NCBI RefSeq assembly: GCF_030285625.1 | Contig: NZ_CP127294.1 | Location: 6,046,001-6,110,000 of the forward strand | Direction of reading: 5' to 3' | DNA length: 64,000 nt | From: Amycolatopsis sp. 2-15 | GTDB lineage: Bacteria; Actinomycetota; Actinomycetes; Mycobacteriales; Pseudonocardiaceae | Part shown: positions 37,235 through 46,507 of the stretch, piece by piece | Layout: every line of letters begins with the position of its first letter | How positions within the stretch are numbered: the stretch's first letter is position 1 | The notes under the pieces: generated by a model | What the model saw: the letters and a program-made list of their open reading frames with translations, nothing else | The model's database searches: none | What the model was told of the DNA's origin: nothing | Position numbers and translations under genes: made by a program

Positions 37235-37891
37235 ATGACCGAGCAGGACGGCGCCAAAGGCACACCGGAACGGCTGCCGCTGTTCGCCGAGGACGCGAAG
37301 CTCACGCGCCGGCGCGCGTGGTCCGGGTTCATCGGCCCGGTGATCGTGGCCGCGGCGTTCGGTGGCATCGCGGGCTTGATCGGCGGGCAGCTGGTCGGGC
37401 TGATCGTCGCGGTGGTCGTGGCGATTCCCTTGCTGTACATCGTGTTGTACACGCTGCGCCGCCGGATCTGGCTGGAAGGCACGACGCTGGTCGTGCGCAC
37501 GTGGGGCATCCGCCGCATCGGGCTCGTCGAGGCGGAGCGGCTCGACATCGTGATCGGCGACGTGCGCGGCACCCGCACCGTGAGCCTGCTCGTGAACGCG
37601 GGAAAACGGCGCAAAACCGTGAAGGTCGACCTCGCGGTGTTCGCCGGCACGGGCGGGCGCGAGCTGGGCGCGCTGCAGCTGCGCCGGGTCGCCGACGCGC
37701 TGCTGAACAACACCGAGGCCAACGGGCTGGTGTTCTCCGAGCTGCTGGTGGCGGAGCTGCGGTCGGAAGCGCGTGGCGACGCCGTGGCCGAGCGGCCGCT
37801 GTACCGCCTCGCATCGGCTGCCCCGGCCGGGCGCTACATCCAGCGGTTCCCGATGGAGGCCGTCAGCCGCTTCGTCGCGACGCTGGAGTGA
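37235..37891 (+). CDS. Conserved membrane protein of unknown function
   Basis: 218 residues. Two adjacent hydrophobic helices (about 32-48 and 50-70: FIGPVIVAAAFGGIAGLIGG, then VGLIVAVVVAIPLLYIVLY) are followed by a soluble domain that reads like a PH-type membrane-protein domain: RRRIWLEGTTLVVRTWGIRR, then VEAERLDIVIGDVRGTRTV. Starts 5 bp after the metallo-hydrolase gene, so co-transcribed. Function unknown. Confidence 0.82.
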   Translation: MTEQDGAKGTPERLPLFAEDAKLTRRRAWSGFIGPVIVAAAFGGIAGLIGGQLVGLIVAVVVAIPLLYIVLYTLRRRIWLEGTTLVVRTWGIRRIGLVEAERLDIVIGDVRGTRTVSLLVNAGKRRKTVKVDLAVFAGTGGRELGALQLRRVADALLNNTEANGLVFSELLVAELRSEARGDAVAERPLYRLASAAPAGRYIQRFPMEAVSRFVATLE

Positions 37892-38138
37892 CCGGGTCCT
37901 TCGAGACCTGCTCAATGCCGTCGACGCGCGCGCGGATCTGCTCCACCTGGTCGGCGAGGTCCGGCAGCTCTTCGGCGACGTAGGCGAGCAGGCGCTCGAG
38001 GTGGCGCAGCGTCGCCCGCACGTCGTCGAGCGCGCTCGCGATCCGCGGGACGGCCTCGGCCGCTTCCAGCACGGCCGCGAACAACCGCCGGACCAGGTGC
38101 ACGGTGACCTGCGGTCCCGCCAGTACGGCTGAGAACAC
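37863..38138 (-). CDS. Small helical protein of unknown function
   Basis: A 91-residue frame from a GTG at 38138 with GAGGAGGGG just upstream. The protein is almost entirely amphipathic helix (LVRRLFAAVLEAAEAVPRIA, ALDDVRATLRHLERLLAYVA, ELPDLADQVEQIRARVDGIE), probably a coiled coil. Its 3' end overlaps the convergent membrane protein gene by 29 bp. Heptad pattern and the ribosome-binding site argue that it is real. Confidence 0.6.
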   Translation of the reverse strand: MFSAVLAGPQVTVHLVRRLFAAVLEAAEAVPRIASALDDVRATLRHLERLLAYVAEELPDLADQVEQIRARVDGIEQVSKDPVTPASRRSG

Positions 38139-38239
38139 GACCCCTCCTCGGGTACGGATGTACTCGCCTCGGTCGCGGACTTCGTACCGCAGCCACCGGG
38201 TCCGGTTCCGGCCGGGGTTCGCTCGTGTTGCTGGTGTGA

Positions 38240-40165
38240 CTAGGGGGTGTTCGTGGTGCTCACGAGGTGGTCGACGGGCTCGCGCGCGGCGATCAGCGCC
38301 GCCAGGATCGTCGTCACCGGGACCGCCGCGACGATGCCCACGGACCCTGCGAGCGTACGGATGATCTCCGACGCGATGTCCTCGCTGCCGAGCAGCGCGC
38401 CGAGCCCGACACCGGAGATCGACGAGTAGAGCAGCACCGGCAGCGCGGCACCGGCGTAGGCCATCACGAGGGTGTTCACGGCCGAGCCGACGTGGTCGCG
38501 GCCGATGCGCAGACCCGAACGGTAGAGCTCCCGCCAGCCCAGCGCCGGGTTCGCGCGCCGCAGCTCCCAGACGGCGCTGGTCTGCGTCACCGTCACGTCG
38601 TCGAGCACACCGAGCGCGCCGATCACGATGCCGGCGAGCAGCAGGCCACGCGCGTCGATGCCGTGGCCGAGCGAGCCGATCAGGGTGGAGGTGCTGTCGT
38701 CGAGGCCGGTGAGGGAGGCGCCGACGGAGAAGATCGCCGACAGAACGCCGATCAGCGCGAGGCTGACCAGCGTGCCGAGCACCGCGACCGACGTTCTCGC
38801 CGACAGCCCGTGGGTCAGGTACAGCGCCACGAACATGATCGCCCCGGCGCCCGCGATCGCGACCAGCAGCGGGTTCTCGCCGGCGAGGATCGAGGGGAGC
38901 ACGAACAGCACGATCACCACGAAGCTCAGCACCAGCGCGACGAGCGCCGCGAGCCCCTGCCAGCGGCCGAGCACCAGCACGGCGAGGGCGAACAGCGCGG
39001 CCAGCAGCACGAGCGGCGTGCCGCGCTGGAAGTCGACGAGCTGGAACGACGCCGGGTCGGTGGCGTTGCCGCCGTTGTAGGCGAGGACCACGTCGTCGCC
39101 GGTGGAGAAGCGCGGCGTGCTCGGCTCGATCGGCACGATGAGCCGCAGCGGTTTCCCCTTGCCCGGGCCGTCGGTCATCGTCAGATCGACGGTGAGGCAC
39201 GGCTTCTGGTCGGGATCGGTGTCCGCGCCCACCTGCACCTGGCCGTTCGCGAGGCACGGCCCCGTGGCGGTCGCCGTGATCGACGCCTGCACCGGCGTGC
39301 CCTGCGGCACCACACTCGTCGGCGCCGCCTTGCCCCACGGGTACAGCACGATCATGCCCACGACCGTCGCCAGGGCGAGCGGGACGAGCAGCCACATGAG
39401 CAGCTTGCGGACGCGGGTGGAGGCGGGGGCGGCCGGGCCGTGGCCATGTCCGTGCCCATGCCCGTGGCCGGATGCTTGCGCGGTGAGGGCGGCGCGCAGG
39501 CCCTTGCGTGCGGGCGGTTCGGGGGTGTCGGCGGGTTCCGGCGCTTCGTCCGGGCTCACAGCGGTGCGGGGGCGACGGCCTGCGGGCGGAGGCGTGGCGC
39601 CGGTGCGGCGACCTTGTCCTTCGGCTTGGCGTGCGGGCGGCAGCGGAGTTTCGCCGGCACGGCGCGATGGTTGGAGATCCCGGCGGCGGGCCGGCGGAGG
39701 GGTTTCGCCGCGGCGGCGTGGGGGGATCGGGGTTTCGCCGGTGTGTCGCGACGTTTCGCCGGTGCGGCGGCCGGCGGGTGATGGCGGCCCGTCGGCGTGG
39801 CGCGAAGGCAGCGGAGCTTGCCCGGTTTGGCCGGCCTGCGGGGTTTCGCCCGTGCGGCGGCTCGCCGGCGGGGGCGTGTCGCCGGAGCGGCGGCCGGCCG
39901 GAGGGGGAGTGTCGCCGGAGCGGCGTGGTGGCAGGGGGGTTTCGCCCGTGCGGCGGCCGGCGGGGTTGTCGCCGGAACGGGGCGTGGCTCGGCGCACCGG
40001 CTCTTCCGCTCCGGGCCAGGCGGGTTCGTCGACCGTTCGGGGGAGGCGCGGCCGGGCTGCGGAAACCGGAGGAGCAGGGGGGCCGTCGGCGACGCGGCGG
40101 ATGGGGCCGGTGTCGGCGGTGTCGTCGACCTCGTCGGGGTAGTCGGGCGGTGCCACGGCGCACAT
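38240..40165 (-). CDS. YibE/F-family membrane protein with repeat-rich N-terminal tail
   Basis: 641 residues. Roughly residues 1-225 are a disordered tail made of degenerate units such as RRTGETPLPP, RRSGDTPPPAG and RRTGETSRHTGETP, ending in the run GHGHGHGHGHG. A membrane helix (LLMWLLVPLALATVVGMIVL) follows, then an extracytoplasmic domain (~285-370) and seven or more helices of the YibE/F family, with LVLLAALFALAVLVLGRWQG, LYLTHGLSARTSVAVLGTL and GALGVLDDVTVTQTSAVWEL. Family members are transport-like proteins of unknown substrate. The His/Gly run could bind metal. The start ATG at 40165 is the most upstream choice. Confidence 0.88.
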   Translation of the reverse strand: MCAVAPPDYPDEVDDTADTGPIRRVADGPPAPPVSAARPRLPRTVDEPAWPGAEEPVRRATPRSGDNPAGRRTGETPLPPRRSGDTPPPAGRRSGDTPPPASRRTGETPQAGQTGQAPLPSRHADGPPSPAGRRTGETSRHTGETPIPPRRRGETPPPARRRDLQPSRRAGETPLPPARQAEGQGRRTGATPPPAGRRPRTAVSPDEAPEPADTPEPPARKGLRAALTAQASGHGHGHGHGHGPAAPASTRVRKLLMWLLVPLALATVVGMIVLYPWGKAAPTSVVPQGTPVQASITATATGPCLANGQVQVGADTDPDQKPCLTVDLTMTDGPGKGKPLRLIVPIEPSTPRFSTGDDVVLAYNGGNATDPASFQLVDFQRGTPLVLLAALFALAVLVLGRWQGLAALVALVLSFVVIVLFVLPSILAGENPLLVAIAGAGAIMFVALYLTHGLSARTSVAVLGTLVSLALIGVLSAIFSVGASLTGLDDSTSTLIGSLGHGIDARGLLLAGIVIGALGVLDDVTVTQTSAVWELRRANPALGWRELYRSGLRIGRDHVGSAVNTLVMAYAGAALPVLLYSSISGVGLGALLGSEDIASEIIRTLAGSVGIVAAVPVTTILAALIAAREPVDHLVSTTNTP

Positions 40166-40232
40166 CCTGCACTCCGGCCGTGGCCGTCACCCGTACCGGG
40201 TGGGGACGACCCGGTCGTATCCGGCGTTTCGC

Positions 40233-41210
40233 TCAGCCGAGGGACTGGCGCAGGTGCACTCGGCGGTAGGCGGACGGCGGGGTGTCGAAGTGGTCGAGGA
40301 AGGCCTGGCGCAGCGTCTCGGTGGAGCCGAAGCCGCAGCGGCGGGCGATGGCGGCCAGCGGCAGGTCGGTACCCGCGAGGAGGCGGGCGGCGTGTTCGGC
40401 GCGGACGGTGCGCACGTACTTGCCGGGCGTGGTGCCGAGGTGCGCGTCGAACAGGCGCGTGAGCTGGCGGGTGCTGATTCCCGCCTGCCGGGCCAGCACG
40501 GGTGTGCCCAGGTCTTCGCCCAGGTGTTCGGCGACGAACGCGGTGAGGTCGCGCACCTGCCGGTGCTCGGGCGGCGGGCCGGACAGGAACATGCTCACCT
40601 GAGCCTGGTTGCCGGGCCGCTGCAGGTACGTTACGAGGGCGCGGGCGGCTTCGCGGGCGAGCGTCGGGCCGTGGTCCTCCTCGACGAACGCCAGCGCGAG
40701 GTCGAGCCCGCTGGTGACGCCGGCGGAGGTGTAGACGTCGCCGTGGCGGATGAACAGCGGCACCGGGTCCACGGTCACCGACGGGTACTTCGCGGCGAGC
40801 TGCGCCGCGTACGCCCAGTGCGTGGTCGCGCGGCGGCCGCTCAGCAGCCCGGCGGCGGCGAGCACGGTGGCGCCGGTGCAGACCGACGCCGTGCGTGTGC
40901 TGTCGCGGGAGAGCCGGCGGACGTGTTCGAGCAGGCGTTCGTCGCCCGCCGCCGCGCGGTGGCCGAGGCCACCCGAGACGACGATCGTGTGCAGCGGCCC
41001 CGAAACCTGGTCGAGGCGCACGTGGGGCGTCAGCGTGATGCCGGACTGGCAGCGGAACGGGTGTCCGTCCACAGTGGCCAGCCGCAGGGCGTAGCCCGGG
41101 CGCGCGCCGAGCCGGTTGGCGGCGTCGAGCGCGTCGGACACGCACGCGATGTCGAGCAGCTCGGCGTCGGGGTACCCGACGATCACGACCTGCCGTTCTG
41201 GCCCCGGCAT
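40233..41210 (-). CDS. GlxA-family transcriptional regulator (DJ-1/PfpI + AraC HTH)
   Basis: 325 residues. The N-terminal class I amidotransferase-like domain starts QVVIVGYPDAELLDIACVSD and has the elbow ASVCTGATVLAAAGLL, which in this family usually senses rather than catalyses. The C-terminal AraC-type DNA-binding domain has RQAGISTRQLTRLFDAHLGT and ARRCGFGSTETLRQAFLDHF. It is divergent from the DJ-1 gene at 41309 with 98 bp between starts, so probably regulates it. Confidence 0.93.
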   Translation of the reverse strand: MPGPERQVVIVGYPDAELLDIACVSDALDAANRLGARPGYALRLATVDGHPFRCQSGITLTPHVRLDQVSGPLHTIVVSGGLGHRAAAGDERLLEHVRRLSRDSTRTASVCTGATVLAAAGLLSGRRATTHWAYAAQLAAKYPSVTVDPVPLFIRHGDVYTSAGVTSGLDLALAFVEEDHGPTLAREAARALVTYLQRPGNQAQVSMFLSGPPPEHRQVRDLTAFVAEHLGEDLGTPVLARQAGISTRQLTRLFDAHLGTTPGKYVRTVRAEHAARLLAGTDLPLAAIARRCGFGSTETLRQAFLDHFDTPPSAYRRVHLRQSLG

Positions 41211-41308
41211 GATCGAACGTTAGCAGGTCAGCAGGCCGATCGACGCGGTTCGCAGGATTACGGACATCGCCCTCCTGCTCGCGCGCCCACGGGGGCACGG
41301 TGGGACGC

Positions 41309-42010
41309 ATGACCGAGAAGACGTTCGCCTTTGTCCTCTACCCCGGCCTCACGGTGCTCGACCTCGTGGGCCCGCTCCAGGTGCTGAGCGCGTTCGCCAC
41401 GGCGGATCAGGACTTCCGCGTGGTGGTCGTGGGCGAGACCCTCGACCCGATCGGCACCGACACGCCCCTGCGGATCGCGCCCAGCCACACCTTCGCCGAC
41501 GTCCGCGAGCCCTACGGCGTCCTCGTCCCGGGCGGCTCCGCGCCGACCCTGGAGGCGCTCGCGAACCGGCCGCTGATCGACTACCTGGCCACGACCGCTC
41601 GCACGGCCGAACTCATGACGTCCGTCTGCACGGGCGCCCTGCTCCTCGGCGAGGCCGGCCTGCTCGACGGCCGCGAGGCCACCACCCACTGGATGTTCCG
41701 CGACCTGCTGCGCGCCTTCGGCGCGACTCCGGTCGCCCGCCGCTGGGTCGACGCCGGCCCCGTGATCACCGCCGCGGGCGTCTCGGCGGGCATCGACCTG
41801 GCCCTGCACCTCGTCGAGCGGCTCGCCGGCCCCGACGTCGCCCGGACCGTCCAGTTCGGCATCGAATACGACCCGGAGCCCCCGTTTGGCCCGCTCGACT
41901 GGTCGACCGCGCCGCACGGTGCGTTGAAGCCGTTGCTGGAGCACGCCCTGGGCGAGCACGTTCTGGCCGACCGGCCGGATCTGAAGGCGAAGCTGCTCGC
42001 GCACGCCTGA
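41309..42010 (+). CDS. DJ-1/PfpI-family protein (isonitrile hydratase-like)
   Basis: A 233-residue class I amidotransferase-like protein: FVLYPGLTVLDLVGPLQVLS, then the nucleophile elbow MTSVCTGALLLGEAGLLDG with Cys, and TTHWMFRDLLRAFGATPV. Relatives include isonitrile hydratase (InhA type) and thiol hydrolases; the specific substrate is inferred from similarity only. Divergent from the GlxA-type regulator. Its stop codon lies in the first copy of the repeats that fill the next 700 bp. Confidence 0.9.
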   Translation: MTEKTFAFVLYPGLTVLDLVGPLQVLSAFATADQDFRVVVVGETLDPIGTDTPLRIAPSHTFADVREPYGVLVPGGSAPTLEALANRPLIDYLATTARTAELMTSVCTGALLLGEAGLLDGREATTHWMFRDLLRAFGATPVARRWVDAGPVITAAGVSAGIDLALHLVERLAGPDVARTVQFGIEYDPEPPFGPLDWSTAPHGALKPLLEHALGEHVLADRPDLKAKLLAHA

Positions 42011-42743
42011 GCCGGGACCGCCGGTGCGAGAGGACCGGTCGCGCCGAGGGCCGCTCACGCCTTGAGCCGGGATGGCGGCCGAATGGACCGCTCGCGCCGC
42101 AGCCGTTGGTGGGGTGGGGCGCTCTGTCGGCGCCAGTTCGCTCGAGGCCAGGGGCACGGCACGGGAGGAGTGCGCACGGCGGGACCGCTGTCGCCGGGCC
42201 GCGCTGGCCGGGTGGGTGTCGCGTCGCGTTCGGCGAGCGGACCGCTCGTTGAGCGATGGGTCGAGCGCGGCGGGACCGCTCGCGCTGAGCCAGGTCGGCC
42301 GACCGAGTCACGTAGTCCATGACCCAGCCTGCCCGGCTGCGTTCAGGAACGAGCGCGGCGGGATTGTTCGCGCTGCGCTGCGTACGCCGAGCGCGCCGCA
42401 CGAGTCGTACGCCTGAGCCGGGACGCCGCTACGAGGGGACCGGTCATGCCGGTCGCGTTGGGGCGTTGGCTCGCCGGGCGGCGGTGCCGCGGCGCGAGAG
42501 GAATGAGCGCGGCGGGACGGGTCGCGCCTCGTTGCCCACGCCGAGCGCGCCACGAGCCGCGCACCCGCCCGGGTGCAGGCGCGGGCCGGAGTGAAGGGAC
42601 CGTTCGCACCAGCCCGGTCCCGGGCACCCTTCCAACGGGGTGGGCCATCCGGGTGAGGGCCGCGCGAACGTCCGGGAGCGGAGGGTGGCGCAGGTACTTT
42701 CGGGTCGCTCGATCAGGTCACGTGCGGCCGTGGGGAGCTTGCG
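42011..42743. repeat. Non-coding field of degenerate repeats
   Basis: About 730 bp without a credible gene. One ~43-bp unit, beginning ACGCCTGAGCCGGGA and ending in GGACCGGTC or GGACCGCTC plus a GCCG, occurs at about 42004, 42057 and 42409. A second unit begins GAGCGCGGCGGG at 42263, 42351 and 42505. In the last two copies ACGCCGAGCGCGCC follows exactly 33 bp after the unit start (42384 and 42538). The units are direct repeats. They look like decayed intergenic duplications. The promoter of the SARP gene at 42744 must lie at the right end. Confidence 0.6.
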
Positions 42744-45705
42744 GTGCGGTTCCAGGTCCTCGGTCCGCTGGCGGCGACCGTCGCGTTGCCGTCGGCAGCG
42801 CAGCCGCGGCGGTTGCTCGCGTTGTTGCTCGCGCGGCCCAACGAGGTGCTCGGGCGGGCGACGATCGTCGACGAGCTGTGGCCCGACGGAGCGCCGCCGA
42901 GTGCGGCGGCGATCGTGCAGGTGACGGTGTCGAAGTTGAGGAAGGCCTTGTCGCCGGGGTTGGCCGCGGACGACCCCGCGCAACGGCTCAGGTCGGGGCC
43001 GCGGGGGGTACGCGCTCCGCGTCGCCGAGGGGGAGCTCGACGCGGCGGAGTTCGTCGCGCTGGCGTCGGCCGGGTTGGGGGCGGAGGACGCCCGGGCGAA
43101 GCAGGAGTTGCTGACGCGCGCCCTCGCGTGCTGGCGCGGTGGGGCGTTCTGCGACATCGCGACGGGACCGCTCGTCGAGGCGCACGAGGTGTGGCTGGAG
43201 GACCGCCGCCGGACGGTCCTGCTGCAGCTGGTGGAGCTGCAGCTCGCCGAGGGCGACGGGCAGGCGGTGGTGCACCGGCTCGCCCCCGTGGTGGCCGCGC
43301 GGCCCGCCGACGAACGGCTCGCCGGCCGCCTCGCCGCGGCGCTGGCGGGGCTGGGCCGTCGCGACGCCGCGCTCGACGTGCTGCGCCGCACGCGCCGCGC
43401 GCTGTGGGACGAGGCCGGCGTGGTGCCGGGGCCGGAGCTCGACGCGCTGTACCGCCGCATCGCCGGCACGGAGTGGACGGCCGGCGGCCCACCCGCGCAG
43501 CTGCCCGCACCCGTGCCCGACTTCACGGGCCGCGCAACGGAACTGGCCTCCGTCGGGCGGCATCTGCGCGCGCCCGCGCCGGTCGTGGTCCACGGCGCCG
43601 CCGGGGCGGGCAAGAGCGCGCTCGCCGCGCAGGCCGCGTGGCGGGCGCGGCGGCGTTTCCCCGACGGGCAGCTCGTGGCCGACCTCGCCACCACCGAACC
43701 CCGTGACGTCCTCGTCGCGTTCCTGCGCGCACTCGGCGCCGCCACGGCCGAGCTCACCGGCGACCTCACCGCCCTCGTCGCCGCCTGGCGCGGCCACACC
43801 GTCGACCGGCGCCTCCTCGTCCTGCTCGAAAACGCGCGCACCGAAGCCCAGGTCCGCCCGCTGCTGCCGAGCGGCTCCGGCTGCGGCGTCCTCGTGACGG
43901 CGCGGCGGTCGTTGCCAGGACTGGTGGCGGCAAGGCCCGTTCCCGTCGGCGAACTGTCCACTGTGGACGCGCAAGCGCTGCTCACCGCCGTCGCCGGCGA
44001 AGCACGGATCGCGGCCGAGCCCGCCGCCGCCGACGAAGTGGTCGCGCGCTGCGCCGGGCTTCCCCTCGCGGTGCGCATCGCCGGGCTGCGGCTGGCCACC
44101 CGGCCCCACCTCCGGATCGCGGATCTCGCCACCCGCGTCGGCGACGACCGCCGCGCCCTCGACGAGCTCGCCGCCGGCGACGTCAGCGTCCGCGCGGCCA
44201 TCCTCCCGGCCCTGCGCGACTGCCCGACGGAAGACCGCGATCTCCTGCGCCTGCTCGGCTTGTTCCGCGGCCCCGTGCCCGACTGGTGCGCCGCCGCGCT
44301 GCTCGCCGTCCGCCCCGCCGAAGCCCGCGACCGCCTCGAAACCCTCGCCGACACCCACCTGCTGGGCGCCGACGACCACGGCCGCCACGCCGTCCCGCGC
44401 TTCGTCAGCCTCGGTCTCGCCCGGCTGCCCGGCGAACCCGACCCGGCCGCGATCAAACGCACCCTCGAAGCCGTCCTGGCCCTCGCCGAACGCGTGCTTT
44501 CCGCACTGGACAAGGGTTTCGATCCGGCCGGACCCCCGTTCACCCAGCCGGACCCCACCGCGGCCCGCCTGGCCACCGCCGACCCCGACGCCTGGCGACG
44601 CCGGGAAACCGAACTCGTCGCCACGGCCGCCCGGCTCGCCGGCCGCCACCACTGGCACGCACTGGCCGCGCGCCTCTCCGACGCGTGCGCGGGCCTGGCC
44701 GGCACCTCGTGGCTCGGCCGCTCCGCGCGGGCGGTCTCGGTCGTCGGCCTCGCCGCGGCCCGCCGCCTCGGCGACCGCCCGGCCGAGGCGGGCAAGCTCT
44801 TCACCCTCGCCTCCGTCCACTGGCAGCTCGGCCGCTCACGCCAGGCCCGCACCTACTTCGCCATGGCCGGCACCCGCTTCAAGGCCCTCGGTGACCCGCG
44901 CGCCCGGGGCGCCGCCCTGGTCGCGCTGGCCGACCTCGACGCCGACGCCGGCCGGGCCGAGATCGCCGTCGAAGAGCTGCGCGAAGCCCTGGCACTCCTG
45001 CGCGCGTGCGGCGACGTGCGGGGCCAGGCCATCGCGGCCGCGCAGTTCGGCGGCCTCTCGGAAGACCTCGGCGACCTCCGTCGGGCCGTCGAGAGCTTCG
45101 AAGCCGCCCTGCTGCTCGCCGGCGACGGCGCCGGCCGCTGGCACGACCAGGTCGCCAAGCGCTACGCCGACGTACTGCGCCGCCACGGCCGCACCGACCG
45201 CGCCGCCGACCTGCTGACGGGCGCGCTCGGCGGCGCCGTCCGCACCCGCGAACGCCACTGGGAGGCCCACGTCCTGCGCAGCCTCGGCGACCTGCACACC
45301 GACGCCGGCGAGGTCGCCGAGGGCGAACGCTGCCTCTCGCGGTCGCTCGACCTGTTCGAGCAGATCGGGCACCGGCACGCGGCGGCCTACACCCACCGCA
45401 GCCTCGCCGAGACCCGCCTGCGTGCGGCGGATCCGGCGGGAGCGCAGCAGCACCTGCGCCACGCCATGGCCGTGTTCCGCGATCTGCAGGACCGCCGCGG
45501 CACCGGATACGCGCTGCTGAGCCTCGGCAAACTGCAGGCCGGCGCGGGCGAAGCACCCAGGGCTCTCGCCGGCGCCGCGGACGTCTTCCGCGAGCTCGGC
45601 TTCCCGCTGTGGGAGCTGCGCGCGTTGCAGGAGCTCAACGCCGCTTCGAGTGATTCACCCGCCGGCGACCGAGCTCGTGAAGTCTTGGCGAAGATCAGGA
45701 TCTGA
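42744..45705 (+). CDS. SARP/AfsR-type regulator (BTAD, NB-ARC, TPR) with a one-base frameshift
   Basis: With one shift corrected, this is a ~986-residue AfsR/SARP-like regulator. Frame one (GTG 42744) gives the OmpR-type DNA-binding domain: FQVLGPLAATVALPSAAQPR, then LLALLLARPNEVLGRATIVD and VTVSKLRKALSPGLA. The reading frame then moves to that used from about 43005 on: YALRVAEGELDAAEFVALAS begins the bacterial transcriptional activation domain, followed by an NB-ARC ATPase with Walker A VHGAAGAGKSALAAQ, and C-terminal TPR-like helices to 45705. The change falls at a run of six G (about 42999-43004); five would keep the frame. Such regulators commonly control secondary metabolism, but no cluster is in view. 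The frameshift may be real, slippage-prone or an error. Confidence 0.85.
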
Positions 45706-45802
45706 CGCCCGCCTCGGCGTCGCGGCGACACCGGCGTTTGGCGTTCGTATGGAGCCGCGCACTTGGCTTCCCTCGTCGTAAGTCCCCACGAGGAGGCAAG
45801 TC

Positions 45803-46309
45803 ATGCGCGTTCCTCCGGTGCTGCCCAAGGCGGCCGTCGGACTGGCTGCCGCGGCGGCCATGACGGTGCTCGGCACGGCCCCGGCTTCGGCCGCGCCCGC
45901 CGTCACCAAGCTGACGCAGTCCCAAGCGGCGTCGCAGCTGTCGGCGGCGGGTGTCACGCACTCGTCCAGCGGCGGGTGCACCACGCGGTCGAACTCCACC
46001 TGCACGTCGTTCGAACAGATCAACCAGACGACCGTCAGCGGCGTGATCACGCTCAAGCGCGCCAGCGGCTGCGCGATCAACATCACCGGCGGCACCGAGG
46101 TCGGCCACGCCTCGGGCACCTACAGCCACTACAACGGCTACAAGGTGGACATCTCGCACAACAGCTGCATCGACGGCTACATCAAGAACAACTTCTCCTA
46201 CATCGGTCTCCGCGGCGACGGGTACCCGCAGTGGCAGGCCCCCTCCAGCAACCTCTACTGCGACGAGGGCAACCACTGGGACATCACCTACTACACCACC
46301 GGCGGCTGA
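45803..46309 (+). CDS. Small secreted protein with LAS-peptidase-like metal-site spacing
   Basis: 168 residues with a Sec signal peptide (basic MRVPPVLPKAAV, hydrophobic core, cleavage after ASA at about residue 30). The mature protein shows H109-x2-G-x3-D116 in SHYNGYKVDI and E155-x2-H158 in DEGNHWD, the same spacing as the SxHxxGxAxD plus ExxH signature of zinc D,D-peptidases (VanX/VanY, M15). The flanking Ser is displaced and Ala is Lys. Five cysteines suggest disulphides. A cell-wall peptidase role is inference; the protein is shorter than typical members. It has its own terminator and stands between the SARP gene and a STAS gene. Confidence 0.75.
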   Translation: MRVPPVLPKAAVGLAAAAAMTVLGTAPASAAPAVTKLTQSQAASQLSAAGVTHSSSGGCTTRSNSTCTSFEQINQTTVSGVITLKRASGCAINITGGTEVGHASGTYSHYNGYKVDISHNSCIDGYIKNNFSYIGLRGDGYPQWQAPSSNLYCDEGNHWDITYYTTGG

Positions 46310-46342
46310 TCGGACCTCCGTCCGCACCGGCCGCGCGGCCGG

Positions 46343-46383
46343 CCGGGGACTGCCCACCACTGAGGGCGATGGGCAGTTCCCGG
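46343..46383 (+). terminator. Hairpin terminator after the secreted protein gene
   Basis: A 14-bp stem with one G·T mismatch (CCGGGGACTGCCCA at 46343-46356 with 46370-46383) and a 13-nt loop, 34 bp past the stop. Confidence 0.6.
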
Positions 46384-46507
46384 CCCGGCCGAGCAGTACC
46401 GATGACTGTTTCGTACCTCTAACGTCACCCTGGGTGATCGGTGAGGTCGCCCACCTGTGCGCCGCACGGGGGTTGACCGCGTCCGCGGAGCGCGTACCGT
46501 CAGGCCA

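Noticed and set aside
39430..40000. Repeats in the YibE/F N-terminal region as a CRISPR or tandem DNA array
   Set aside because: The units vary in length and sequence and keep the reading frame; they are protein-level repeats, without spacers.
42062..42594. Short open frames within the repeat field
   Set aside because: They cross repeat units in different frames and lack start signals or domain similarity.
42444..44852. Long open frames (802 and 610 codons) opposite the SARP gene
   Set aside because: No recognisable domain and composition typical of antisense frames; the plus-strand BTAD/NB-ARC/TPR protein accounts for the region.
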